Assembly (NCBI GenBank): GCA_903918045.1
Contig: CAIXCY010000082.1
Coordinates: 127,730-166,510, forward strand
Direction: 5' to 3'
Length of the DNA: 38,781 nucleotides
Source of the DNA: an uncultured Bacteroidia bacterium
Lineage (GTDB): Bacteria > Bacteroidota > Bacteroidia > Bacteroidales > Prolixibacteraceae
Part shown: positions 26,779 to 34,719 of the stretch, one piece after another
Numbering within the stretch: position 1 is the stretch's first letter
Layout of the letters: the number at the start of each line of letters is the position of its first letter
Made by a program: the position numbers and the translations under genes
The notes under the pieces: model-generated
Database searches by the model: none
What the model saw: only the letters and a program-made list of their open reading frames with translations
Told to the model about the DNA's origin: nothing

Positions 26779-28107
26779 ATGAAAGGATATGTTATTCTGA
26801 TATCGGTGGTTGCTGCGCTTGGCGGACTTCTTTTTGGATTTGATACTGCCGTAATTTCCGGAACGATAAATTTTATCCAGCCTTATTTTGGATTATCCGA
26901 AGCCGGATTGGGCTGGACCGTGAGTAGTTTGTTGTTTGGTTGTATTGCAGGGGTAATCCTTGCCGGGAAAGCAGGTGATCACTATGGCCGCAAGAAAGTG
27001 CTCATGTTTGCAGCCATGTTGTTTTTTATTTCGGCGGTGGGGAGTGCCTCCGCACATGTGCTTATCTATTTTGTTGCTGCGCGGATCCTGGGTGGTCTTG
27101 CCGTTGGAGTTGCATCAATTCTTTCTCCAATGTATATTGCTGAAATTGCTCCGGCTAAATACCGGGGATCGCTGGTGTCTATGAACCAGCTTGCCATAGT
27201 GATTGGTATTTTGGTTGCCTTTTTCACCAATTATCTTCTGGTTGATACCGGAATAAATAACTGGCGTTGGATGTTGCTGGTGATGGCCGCTCCGGCAATA
27301 CTGCTGTTTTTTAGCCTGTTTCTGGTTCCTGAAAGTCCCCGTTGGTTGGTTGCCCGCCAACGAAATGTGGAAGCTCTTGCCGTACTGATAAAAACTTCCG
27401 GTGAAGAACTTGCCAAAAGTGAACTGCAGGAAATTGAAGAGACACTTAAGAACCATAAGGAATCAGTTTTCCGCGATTTAACTGAACCAAAAATCAGAAA
27501 ACTCGTATTCATCGGAATCATTCTGGCAGTTTTTCAGCAAATAACCGGAATAAATACAATCATGTATTATGCCCCTAAGATTTTTGCCAGTCTGGGCGAC
27601 TCTAATCAATCGGCATTACTGCAAACCTTAGCTATAGGTTGTACAAATGTGGTTTTCACATTTATTGCCATAGCGTTCATCGATCGTTTTGGCAGAAAAT
27701 TGCTTCTGCTTATCGGATCAGGTGGAATGATGATTTTTCTTCTGGGATTGTCCTCTTTGTATTTTATGAAGCAAACCTCCGGCATCATGGTTCTTGTATT
27801 CATTTTAGGATATATTGCCTGTTTTTGCGCCTCCCTGGGACCAGTAGTGTGGGTTGTCATTTCTGAATTATTTCCGAACCGGCTTCGAAGTAAAGGGATG
27901 TCTGTGGCCATTGTTGCACTTTGGATTGCCTGCACAATTGTCTCTGTTGCGTTTCCAATCATGCTGGAAAAGTTGAGTGGTGGGATCACTTTTCTGATTT
28001 TCGCAGTGATATGTCTGGCAAATCTGTTGTATGTTTGGCAGTATGTTCCCGAAACAAAGGGAAAAACACTGGAGGAACTTGAACATGAACTAGGTAGAAA
28101 TTTATAA
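26779..28107 (+). CDS. Sugar:H+ symporter, major facilitator superfamily (XylE-like)
   Basis: This 442-residue inner-membrane protein has twelve predicted helices. Sugar-porter signatures are present: GGLLFGFDTAVISGT in helix 1, DHYGRKKVL, VPESPRWLVARQ after helix 6, QQITGINTIMYYAP in helix 7, DRFGRKLLL, and PETKGKTLEELE at the C-terminus. This is the XylE/GLUT-like family that imports hexoses or pentoses with protons. It would bring in the monosaccharides released by the exported glycosidases, and it is the only transporter in this locus because no SusC/SusD pair is present. The exact sugar is not readable. Confidence 0.92.
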   Translation: MKGYVILISVVAALGGLLFGFDTAVISGTINFIQPYFGLSEAGLGWTVSSLLFGCIAGVILAGKAGDHYGRKKVLMFAAMLFFISAVGSASAHVLIYFVAARILGGLAVGVASILSPMYIAEIAPAKYRGSLVSMNQLAIVIGILVAFFTNYLLVDTGINNWRWMLLVMAAPAILLFFSLFLVPESPRWLVARQRNVEALAVLIKTSGEELAKSELQEIEETLKNHKESVFRDLTEPKIRKLVFIGIILAVFQQITGINTIMYYAPKIFASLGDSNQSALLQTLAIGCTNVVFTFIAIAFIDRFGRKLLLLIGSGGMMIFLLGLSSLYFMKQTSGIMVLVFILGYIACFCASLGPVVWVVISELFPNRLRSKGMSVAIVALWIACTIVSVAFPIMLEKLSGGITFLIFAVICLANLLYVWQYVPETKGKTLEELEHELGRNL

Positions 28108-28165
28108 TTATGGATTTGGAGAAGTTTGACCCTATTTCAGTACAAATGCCAAAGAATTAAGCATC

Positions 28166-30301
28166 ATGAAAAACGCTATTCTATTATTCTATTTAGTGAT
28201 CTTTTCAAGCAGTTGCCGGGAAAAGGTGATTCACCGGCAGATCATCAGTCTGAATGGTATCTGGGAAATCGCTAAAACCGATTCGATGACTGCCATTCCT
28301 ACTGAATTTAACTCCAAAATTGAAGTTCCGGGATTGGTGGATATGTCCATGCCAAAAATCGAAAGTCAGGATTCAGTATATAATAATTCGGTCTACTGGT
28401 ACAAGCGCTCTTTTTCCCTTGAGGATTTGAATGTTCCTGTAGTTCGACTAAAGATCAATAAATCAGCTTATCATACCTGGGTTTTTTTAAACAAAAAGTT
28501 GGTTGGTGAGAATGTATACAACTTCACTCCGTCACTATTCGAGCTGAAGCCCTTTCTCAACGCGGGAAGTAATGAAAATGAACTTATCATTGCTGTCGGA
28601 TGCAGGAACAACCTCCCCGATACCGTAGTAAACGGGAATGATTTCGAGAAAATAAAATATGTCCCGGGGATCTACGATGATGTAAAATTAATCATTTCGG
28701 ATTATCCATTTATTTCGAATGTTCAGACTGTACCAGATGTAATAAATAAGCGTCTTCGGGTAATCGCAGAGATCTTAACCAAAACCGGTACAGCAAATAC
28801 AGAAGTTTCATATATTATCCGTGAAACTGTTTCGGGAAAAGTTGTTGCTAATGGATCTTTATCGCCAATTTACAAATCAGGGACAAATCTCCAAAGAGTA
28901 GATTTTACTACAAATATGTCGGGGTGCAGTTTATGGACACCTGAACATCCATTCCTTTACGATCTCGAGCTAAGTACTTCGGGAGATAATTCCAAGACGC
29001 GCTTTGGGATGCGTACTTTTGCAGTCAGCCGGGACAGCGCACTCTTTTTGTTAAACAATAAGCCCTATTTCCTGCGTGGAACAAATGTTTGTATTTTCCG
29101 GTTTTTTGAAGATTCGGAAAGGGGAGCTCTTCCCTGGAATCCGCAATGGGTAACTAAATTACATCGTAGGTTTAAAGAGATGAACTGGAACAGTATTCGT
29201 TATTGCATCGGATTTCCACCAGAAAGATGGTACGAAATTGCAGATAGCCTGGGATTGCTGATCCAGGACGAATTTCCTGTCTGGACAGGTGGTGAGAAAG
29301 GAGGTTTTGAAAAAATTCAGAAAAGAATTACTTCAAAACAACTTTCGTTTGAATATCTGGAGTGGATGCGTGAGCGATGGAATCATCCATGCGTTGCTGT
29401 ATGGGATGGGCAAAACGAATCGGTGAATGATACTACCGGTAAAGCAATCAGGCTGGTTCGTGCACTTGATTTATCAAACCGGCCTTGGGATAATGGATGG
29501 GCTGCTCCAGAGAGCGAAACAGACGCTATAGAATCGCATCCTTACCTCTTTTACAGATATAATGAAGGAAAAAACCCATCGGACGAAGGATATTTGAAAG
29601 ACTTATTTTCAATAATTCGGATTCCAGATTACGATCCCAATGATAAGAGTCCCGCGCCTAACGGCCTGCGTTACCATAATCCGGTAATTGCAAATGAGTA
29701 TTGCTGGCTTTGGCTTAACCGCGACGGAACAACAACCAGCCTAACCGATCGGATTTATCATGTAATTTTCCCGGAAGCAATTACCGCCGATCAGAAATTT
29801 GAAACTTGTGCTAAAAATATCGCCATCCATACTGAATATTGGAGAGCTTATCGTAAATGTGCCGGACTCATGCACTTTTGCGGCCTAGGATATTGCCGCA
29901 CCGGAAAGCCCCGCGGGCAGACCAGTGACAATTTCACTGATATAAAAATGCTCACTTTTGAACCTCATTTTGTGAAATATGTGAAGCCTGCATTCAACCC
30001 GGTTGGATTGATGATCGAACTATGGGAAAAATCGTATGTGCCCGGAAGCAAAATATCAGTCCCAGTTCATGTGTTTAATGAGATTGAAGAAGAATGGAAA
30101 GGATCAGTAAAATTGTCGGTATTTAGTGACGGAAAGGATCTTTCGGTTCAAAGAGAGCCGCTAGTACTTAATAAATACGAAGTCAAAGTGATCGGATTTA
30201 AAATCAACATGCCTTTGATCAAAGGAAATTACCAGGTGGAGGCTGAAATTGATTATAAAGGCGAATCTGTAAAAAGTTACAGGGATTTAAAGATTAAATA
30301 A
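28166..30301 (+). CDS. Exported glycoside hydrolase family 2 enzyme, lipoprotein
   Basis: This 711-residue protein has a signal with a possible lipobox (IFSSSC, Cys17). The domain order is as in the GH2 protein at 23896: jelly roll (LNGIWEIAK, VPGLVDMSMPKIES), Ig-like, TIM barrel from FLLNNKPYFLRGTN. The acid/base is N417-E418 (DGQNESVND) and the nucleophile is E511 (ANEYCWLWL), both intact. Shared blocks (RFFED, NEY-W-WLW/WLN) mark it as a diverged paralogue of the 23896 protein. It sits between the sugar transporter and the mannose-6-phosphate isomerase gene (gap of three bases). Specificity is unknown. Confidence 0.88.
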   Translation: MKNAILLFYLVIFSSSCREKVIHRQIISLNGIWEIAKTDSMTAIPTEFNSKIEVPGLVDMSMPKIESQDSVYNNSVYWYKRSFSLEDLNVPVVRLKINKSAYHTWVFLNKKLVGENVYNFTPSLFELKPFLNAGSNENELIIAVGCRNNLPDTVVNGNDFEKIKYVPGIYDDVKLIISDYPFISNVQTVPDVINKRLRVIAEILTKTGTANTEVSYIIRETVSGKVVANGSLSPIYKSGTNLQRVDFTTNMSGCSLWTPEHPFLYDLELSTSGDNSKTRFGMRTFAVSRDSALFLLNNKPYFLRGTNVCIFRFFEDSERGALPWNPQWVTKLHRRFKEMNWNSIRYCIGFPPERWYEIADSLGLLIQDEFPVWTGGEKGGFEKIQKRITSKQLSFEYLEWMRERWNHPCVAVWDGQNESVNDTTGKAIRLVRALDLSNRPWDNGWAAPESETDAIESHPYLFYRYNEGKNPSDEGYLKDLFSIIRIPDYDPNDKSPAPNGLRYHNPVIANEYCWLWLNRDGTTTSLTDRIYHVIFPEAITADQKFETCAKNIAIHTEYWRAYRKCAGLMHFCGLGYCRTGKPRGQTSDNFTDIKMLTFEPHFVKYVKPAFNPVGLMIELWEKSYVPGSKISVPVHVFNEIEEEWKGSVKLSVFSDGKDLSVQREPLVLNKYEVKVIGFKINMPLIKGNYQVEAEIDYKGESVKSYRDLKIK

Positions 30302-30304
30302 AAA

Positions 30305-32113
30305 ATGACAAAAAACTATTTAAAAGAAACTTCAAAATTCAATAATCTGCCGGTTGTTGAGGTAAAGAATGGACAGTATCGGGTTGAAAACGGGTGGGAT
30401 GATATTTGTACCCGGTTAACCCTGGCAATCCATAAAATTCCGACAAAGAAAAAGCTCGTGGTCGTCGAAACATACCAGGGGGTCATCCATGAAGAACTGA
30501 TTAACAATCTTCAGACCGGACTTAAACCCTCGGTTTTTATTCATGCTTCAGATTTTATGCTGCCAGAGGAGGAGATCATAAAACTGACGTTCCCTGACGT
30601 TACCAATGACCGGATTTTTGGGTTTCTGACCCGCCTCACGATGGATGCTTTTTTCGACCCTGAAAAAGTGAGAGTTATTCAATCTGAAATTGAGGAGATA
30701 AAAGAGGGAACGATTATAATTTATGGATGTGGCGCTTCATTACTTTATCCAAAATCCTCCTCTTTAGGAGGGGTTTGGGAGGAGCCTTCTCTTCTGGTCT
30801 ACGCCGATATGGCCCGGTGGGAAATACAACTGCGCATGCGGAAACATATGGTTGATAACCTTGGGGTGAAAAACAGGGATACTGCCGATTGGATGTTGCT
30901 CTATAAACAGGGATTCTTTGTAGACTGGCGGGTATGCGACCGGTTGAAAAAAACGCTGTTCGACAAGATCGATTATCTGCTTGACACGAATAAGATCAGT
31001 GAACCTAAACTCGTTGAAGGAAAAGCCATTCTTGAAGGTATGGAACTTGCAATAAATCGTCCCTTCAGCGTAGTGCCGTTTTTTGATCCGGGACCGTGGG
31101 GTGGCCAGTGGATGAAGGAGGTTTGTAATCTTGATCCATCGGCTCCAAACTATGCCTGGTGCTTTAACTGTGTTCCGGAAGAAAACAGCCTTTTGCTTAA
31201 ATTCGGAGATGATATCATCGAAATACCCTCAATTAACCTTGTATTCCGACACCCGAAGGAGTTGCTTGGCGATCCGGTTCATGGCCGCTTTGGGGATGAA
31301 TTCCCGATCCGATTCGACTTTCTTGATACAATGGATGGGGGTCATCTGAGCCTTCAGGTTCACCCGCTCACCGAATATATTCAGGAGAAATTCGGGATGC
31401 ATTACACCCAGGACGAAAGTTATTACATGATGGAAACTGGCGATGACGCGTTTGTCTATCTTGGACTTAAGGAGGGTGTTAATCCGGAAGCAATGATGGC
31501 TGAACTTGAACAGGCTCAGGCCGGCGGAGTATCATTCGATGCCGAAAAACATGTGCAAACCTGGCCGATGAAAAAACATGATCATGTGCTGATTCCTGCA
31601 GGAACAATTCACTGCTCGGGGAAAAGCAGTATGGTACTCGAGATCAGCGCAACACCTTACATCTTTACGTTCAAATTATGGGACTGGGGCCGCTTGGGAA
31701 TGGATGGAAAACCACGCCCGATTAATATCGAACACGGCAAAAAGGTGATCCAATGGGACCGCACGACCCAATGGACCAAGGAAAATCTGGTAAACAATGT
31801 TCATGTAGTCGCCGAAGGTGATGGCTGGATCGAGGAAAGTACCGGACTTCACGAACGCGAATTTATCGAGACTCGTCGTCACTGGTTTACAAAAATGGTG
31901 GAACATAACACTAACGGAGGGGTTCATGTTATTTGTCTGGTCGAAGGTGACGAGGTGATTGTTGAGAGTCCGGTGAATGCCTTTGAACCGTTTGTGGTAC
32001 ACTATGCAGAGGTGTTTATTGTTCCCGCAAAGGTGGGAGCATACACGATACAACCCTTTGGTTCTGGTGAAGGGCAGAAATGTGGAACGTTAAAGGGGTA
32101 TGTAAGGGTTTAA
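30305..32113 (+). CDS. Class I mannose-6-phosphate isomerase with N-terminal extra domain
   Basis: The protein has 602 residues. From about residue 265 (FFDPGPWGGQW) it matches type I phosphomannose isomerases: QVHP at 351-354, the acidic ligand E371 (TQDESYYM), and H436 (PAGTIHCSG), giving the Gln-His-Glu-His zinc set, followed by MVLEISATPY. It should interconvert mannose 6-phosphate and fructose 6-phosphate. The first 240 residues are an additional domain (VVVETYQGVIHEEL, TIIIYGCGASLL, YADMARWEIQLRMRKH, FVDWRVCDRLKKTLFDKIDY) that looks like an alpha/beta kinase-type fold without a visible Walker A loop; I cannot name its function. Residues about 148-165 seem to be encoded by a palindromic repeat inserted in frame. 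Confidence 0.85.
   Translation: MTKNYLKETSKFNNLPVVEVKNGQYRVENGWDDICTRLTLAIHKIPTKKKLVVVETYQGVIHEELINNLQTGLKPSVFIHASDFMLPEEEIIKLTFPDVTNDRIFGFLTRLTMDAFFDPEKVRVIQSEIEEIKEGTIIIYGCGASLLYPKSSSLGGVWEEPSLLVYADMARWEIQLRMRKHMVDNLGVKNRDTADWMLLYKQGFFVDWRVCDRLKKTLFDKIDYLLDTNKISEPKLVEGKAILEGMELAINRPFSVVPFFDPGPWGGQWMKEVCNLDPSAPNYAWCFNCVPEENSLLLKFGDDIIEIPSINLVFRHPKELLGDPVHGRFGDEFPIRFDFLDTMDGGHLSLQVHPLTEYIQEKFGMHYTQDESYYMMETGDDAFVYLGLKEGVNPEAMMAELEQAQAGGVSFDAEKHVQTWPMKKHDHVLIPAGTIHCSGKSSMVLEISATPYIFTFKLWDWGRLGMDGKPRPINIEHGKKVIQWDRTTQWTKENLVNNVHVVAEGDGWIEESTGLHEREFIETRRHWFTKMVEHNTNGGVHVICLVEGDEVIVESPVNAFEPFVVHYAEVFIVPAKVGAYTIQPFGSGEGQKCGTLKGYVRV
30746..30799 (+). repeat. Palindromic repeat read through in frame inside the isomerase gene
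   Basis: CCTCCT (30756-30761) and AGGAGG (30766-30771) form a hairpin with a 4-base loop, followed by GGTTTGGGAGGAGCC. The pattern is like the two repeats at 33482-33633. The encoded residues Y148-V165 interrupt an otherwise smooth GCGASLL...YADMARWEIQ segment, and Ser-Leu-Leu appears on both sides. The frame is kept through the element, so the protein is probably still made. Confidence 0.55.
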
Positions 32114-32152
32114 ATAGTTGGGAAGGCTTCAAAAATGCTTCGGGTAATTGCT

Positions 32153-32247
32153 AATTATCCAAAAATTGCGCACCTTATAGACAAATTTGACTTGTTTAAC
32201 AATTAATCTGTCTCCAATGTAAAATTTGTCCAAAGTGCAGGATAATT
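32153..32247. repeat. Imperfect inverted repeat upstream of the pseudogene
   Basis: AATTATCC (32153-32160), GCAC (32170-32173) and GACAAATTT (32180-32188) pair in order with AAATTTGTC (32222-32230), GTGC (32235-32238) and GGATAATT (32240-32247), giving a broken 95-base hairpin. It lies just before the four-helix-bundle pseudogene and may be part of the same element. Confidence 0.4.
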
Positions 32248-32262
32248 GTAAATTTGATTAAA

Positions 32263-32692
32263 ATGGATAAGCAATACAAACCCCGACGGTTTTATCCCCA
32301 AACATGGCGGTTACGAAAAGTTGATAACCTACAAAAAATCGGAGATCATCTATGATGGAACTTACTTTTTTACCAGGTAATACTTTAAGCCCTTTGACCG
32401 CACAATCGATCCGATGGTGCAGGCTGCCCGTTCAGGTAAACAAAATATCATAGAAGGGAGCATGGCATCCGGCACTTCTAAAGAGACAGAAATTAAACTT
32501 ACTAATGTAGCCCGTGCCTCGTTAGAAGAACTTTTAGCCGATTAAAAAGATTTTGTACGTGTGAGGAATTTGAAACAATGGGATAAAAATCACGAATACT
32601 ATGGCCCACTTACAAAATTACTTATAACGCAGGATGCCAACTACCACACGTATCAAAAAGGAATTGAGAAAAGATATTTATTCAGTAATTAA
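32263..32692 (+). pseudogene. Four-helix-bundle (suffix-domain type) protein, broken
   Basis: Frame 32309-32692 reads GGYEKLITYKKSEIIYDGTY, then FDRTIDPMVQAARSGKQNII, then EGSMASGTSKETEIKLTNVA, matching small Bacteroidota four-helix-bundle proteins. It has two in-frame TAA stops, at 32378-32380 and 32543-32545. The only nearby ATG (32263, MDKQYKPRR) is in another frame, so a frameshift near 32290 is also likely. The C-terminal part (WDKNHEYYGPLTKLL) looks shortened. It ends six bases before the second cupin isomerase gene and interrupts the metabolic operon. Function is lost; relatives are known as 23S rRNA intervening-sequence proteins and as accessory proteins of diversity-generating retroelements, but their role is mostly undefined. 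Confidence 0.85.
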
Positions 32693-32698
32693 AAGGAC

Positions 32699-33478
32699 AT
32701 GACCTTCTACCCCGGATTTGATATCTTTCCAGCAACCAATCCTTTGGGATTCGATTACGGACCCGGAGTATTTGGCCCGCAGGTCGAGAACCGCACGCTT
32801 GATTCGATACGCAGGAGCTTGCAGCATCCAGATTGTTCAGGGCCCGATATCGTTTATTCCATTGCCATGGATATTGGCAAAACCAAAGACCACCACCGAC
32901 TAGAGCAACACCACTTATTGTATGGAGCGGTAACTTACGCGGCAGGTCGTTTGGGTGACGAGCCGATCCGGAGCCAGGGACATATTCACAAAGTTTCGTC
33001 CTATTCAGGGTGGTCTACCCCTGAAGTTTATGAGATCTGGTCAGGGAAAGCAATCATATTTATGCAGGAATCTGCCAATGATCAGCCGGGCCGCTGTTTC
33101 GCCGTTGAAGCCTCGCCGGGTGATGTGGTGATTGTTCCACCCTCATGGGCACATGCAACAATCAATGCCGATACAACACAACCCCTTACTTTTGGCGCAT
33201 GGTGCGATCGCGAATACGGATTTGAATATGATGATGTGAGGCGTCACAAGGGACTTGCCTGGTTTGCTGTCATTTTGGAAAACGGAAATATCGGATGGGA
33301 GAAAAACCCTTGTTATCTGGAATGCGCGTTAATTATCAAAAATCCGGAAAAATATACTGCTTTGGGATTTGAATACGGAAAATCAATCTATGCGCAGTTT
33401 GAGGAAGATCCCGAAAGATTCATATTTGTTCCAAAACCTCAAACAGTTGCTGAGGTCTGGAATCAGTTTATTCCATAA
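32699..33478 (+). CDS. Cupin-type glucose-6-phosphate isomerase, longer form
   Basis: This 259-residue cupin has metal ligands H95 and H97 (SQGHIHKV), E109 (TPEVYEIW) and H152 (PSWAHATIN), followed by AWCDREYGFEYDDVR, which parallels the AGHxYxxI segment of cupin phosphoglucose isomerases. It is about 70 residues longer than the 189-residue enzyme at 26124, with extra sequence at the N-terminus and a longer loop between His97 and Glu109. It should isomerise glucose 6-phosphate or a related sugar phosphate in the cytoplasm. Two divergent cupin isomerases in one locus suggest that they act on different sugar phosphates. Confidence 0.83.
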   Translation: MTFYPGFDIFPATNPLGFDYGPGVFGPQVENRTLDSIRRSLQHPDCSGPDIVYSIAMDIGKTKDHHRLEQHHLLYGAVTYAAGRLGDEPIRSQGHIHKVSSYSGWSTPEVYEIWSGKAIIFMQESANDQPGRCFAVEASPGDVVIVPPSWAHATINADTTQPLTFGAWCDREYGFEYDDVRRHKGLAWFAVILENGNIGWEKNPCYLECALIIKNPEKYTALGFEYGKSIYAQFEEDPERFIFVPKPQTVAEVWNQFIP

Positions 33479-33481
33479 ATT

Positions 33482-33633
33482 AAATCTCCCTTGGTCCCCT
33501 ATTTTTCGAAGGGGGATAACTTACAGATGATTCTATTTACCTATATGTGTGTAAATTATACAAAAATCATTGTTATTCAATTCCCTTTATCCGTAGATCT
33601 CCCCCTTTTCCAAAAGGGAGCAGGGGGGGATTT
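33482..33633. repeat. Pair of inverted copies of a short C-rich/G-rich repeat
   Basis: Copy A (33482-33520, AAATCTCCCTTGGTCCCC then CGAAGGGGGATAAC) and copy B (33596-33633, GATCTCCCCCTTTTCC then AAAAGGGAGCAGGGGGGATT) are related in opposite orientation: A resembles the reverse complement of B. Each has its own internal hairpin, and 75 AT-rich bases lie between them. They occupy the 336-base gap 33479-33814, in which no gene was seen. A TAGCTTTG at 33750-33757 is a possible -7 element for the next gene. Confidence 0.65.
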
Positions 33634-33814
33634 CACCACATATTTCTGTTTCCATATTACTACCTGGGGGAATTCAGCTTAGTTTAAAAATAATCATTTT
33701 AAATTAACTAACATTCACCTTTTACGAGCAAAATATAGCTCTTTTTTTCTAGCTTTGTTTTGAAAATCCCACTCCTAAACGTCATATAAACAACTCTAAA
33801 AGAACCTTTTTAGT

Positions 33815-34702
33815 ATGAAAAATATTCCTGTTATCTCTATCATAGAAAAAACATTAGCCGAAGCTTATGAAGCTGCAATATTGGCTGTTTACGAACGGGG
33901 GACCCGATTTGAAACCCAATACGACAAGCCGGAGGATCCTGAAAGTATGGATTGCACAATGAACATCACAATCGAGGAACCAGAAACCGATCCGATGATC
34001 CATATGGCCTTTCCTGGGGGAATTGAGGAGCTCAAGGAATATGTGATGGAATTAAAGGGGATCAAAGACCACTGGACTAAAAACATGAATGTCGAGAATG
34101 ATAAGCGGTGGGAATATACTTATCATGGCCGATTGCAGAATTATGGTGTCTGGAAGGAGTTAATTGATGAAAAATCGCAGGAAGCTGGTCCATTCAAGGT
34201 TGATCAGATTCAATCGGTGATCAACAAACTGTCAAAACAGCCGTTCACACGTCAGGCGCAGATGATCACCTGGATGCCAAGCATCGATCTTGACTGCTAT
34301 GATCCCCCTTGTCTTCAGTCGTTGTGGTACAGGATTCTTGAAGATGAAGAGGGTGTTTACTGGCTCAACTGCAATGTCAGGTTCCGGAGTAATGATGCCT
34401 GGGGAGCCAACTTTATGAATATGTTTGGATTCATTCAGTTCAACAAGGAAGTGATCGCGGCAGGAGTTGCAGAAAAGACAGGAAAGGTTGTAAAACTTGG
34501 ACGTTTAAACTGGCATGCCGATTCATTCCACATCTACGGTAAAGATCTTCAGACAGCAAAGGATAGGCTATTTGACCGGATTCAGGATATGCGTTTCGAG
34601 GAGCGGACCATGAATTTTAATGATGAATATATCCGGGAAATTTACGACAGTGCCGAGGAGCAGATCCTAAAGAAAATTAAAACTTACGACGAAAGTCATT
34701 AA
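33815..34702 (+). CDS. Thymidylate-synthase-family protein, divergent (methanogen-type features)
   Basis: This 295-residue protein has recognisable thymidylate synthase blocks: GRLQNYG, VDQIQSVINKL, FTRQAQMITW, the catalytic Cys166 in DPPCLQ, FRSNDAWGANFMNMFGF and DSFHIYGKD. The bacterial ThyA motif PPCH is PPCL here, as I recall for the methanogen-type branch. The Asn aligned with the dUMP-selecting Asn (in MNM) is retained, which argues against a dCMP hydroxymethylase. The protein is longer at the N-terminus than ThyA (about 264). It could methylate or hydroxymethylate a pyrimidine nucleotide, but its place at the end of a sugar locus does not explain the role. It ends 17 bases from the convergent TIM-barrel gene. 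Confidence 0.78.
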   Translation: MKNIPVISIIEKTLAEAYEAAILAVYERGTRFETQYDKPEDPESMDCTMNITIEEPETDPMIHMAFPGGIEELKEYVMELKGIKDHWTKNMNVENDKRWEYTYHGRLQNYGVWKELIDEKSQEAGPFKVDQIQSVINKLSKQPFTRQAQMITWMPSIDLDCYDPPCLQSLWYRILEDEEGVYWLNCNVRFRSNDAWGANFMNMFGFIQFNKEVIAAGVAEKTGKVVKLGRLNWHADSFHIYGKDLQTAKDRLFDRIQDMRFEERTMNFNDEYIREIYDSAEEQILKKIKTYDESH

Positions 34703-34719
34703 AAAAAGTAAGATATAGA

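Noticed and set aside
33727-33748. GAGC-GCTC hairpin followed by a T-run, as a terminator
   Set aside because: The stem is only four base pairs with an AT-rich loop, too weak, and it sits just before a probable -7 element of the following gene.
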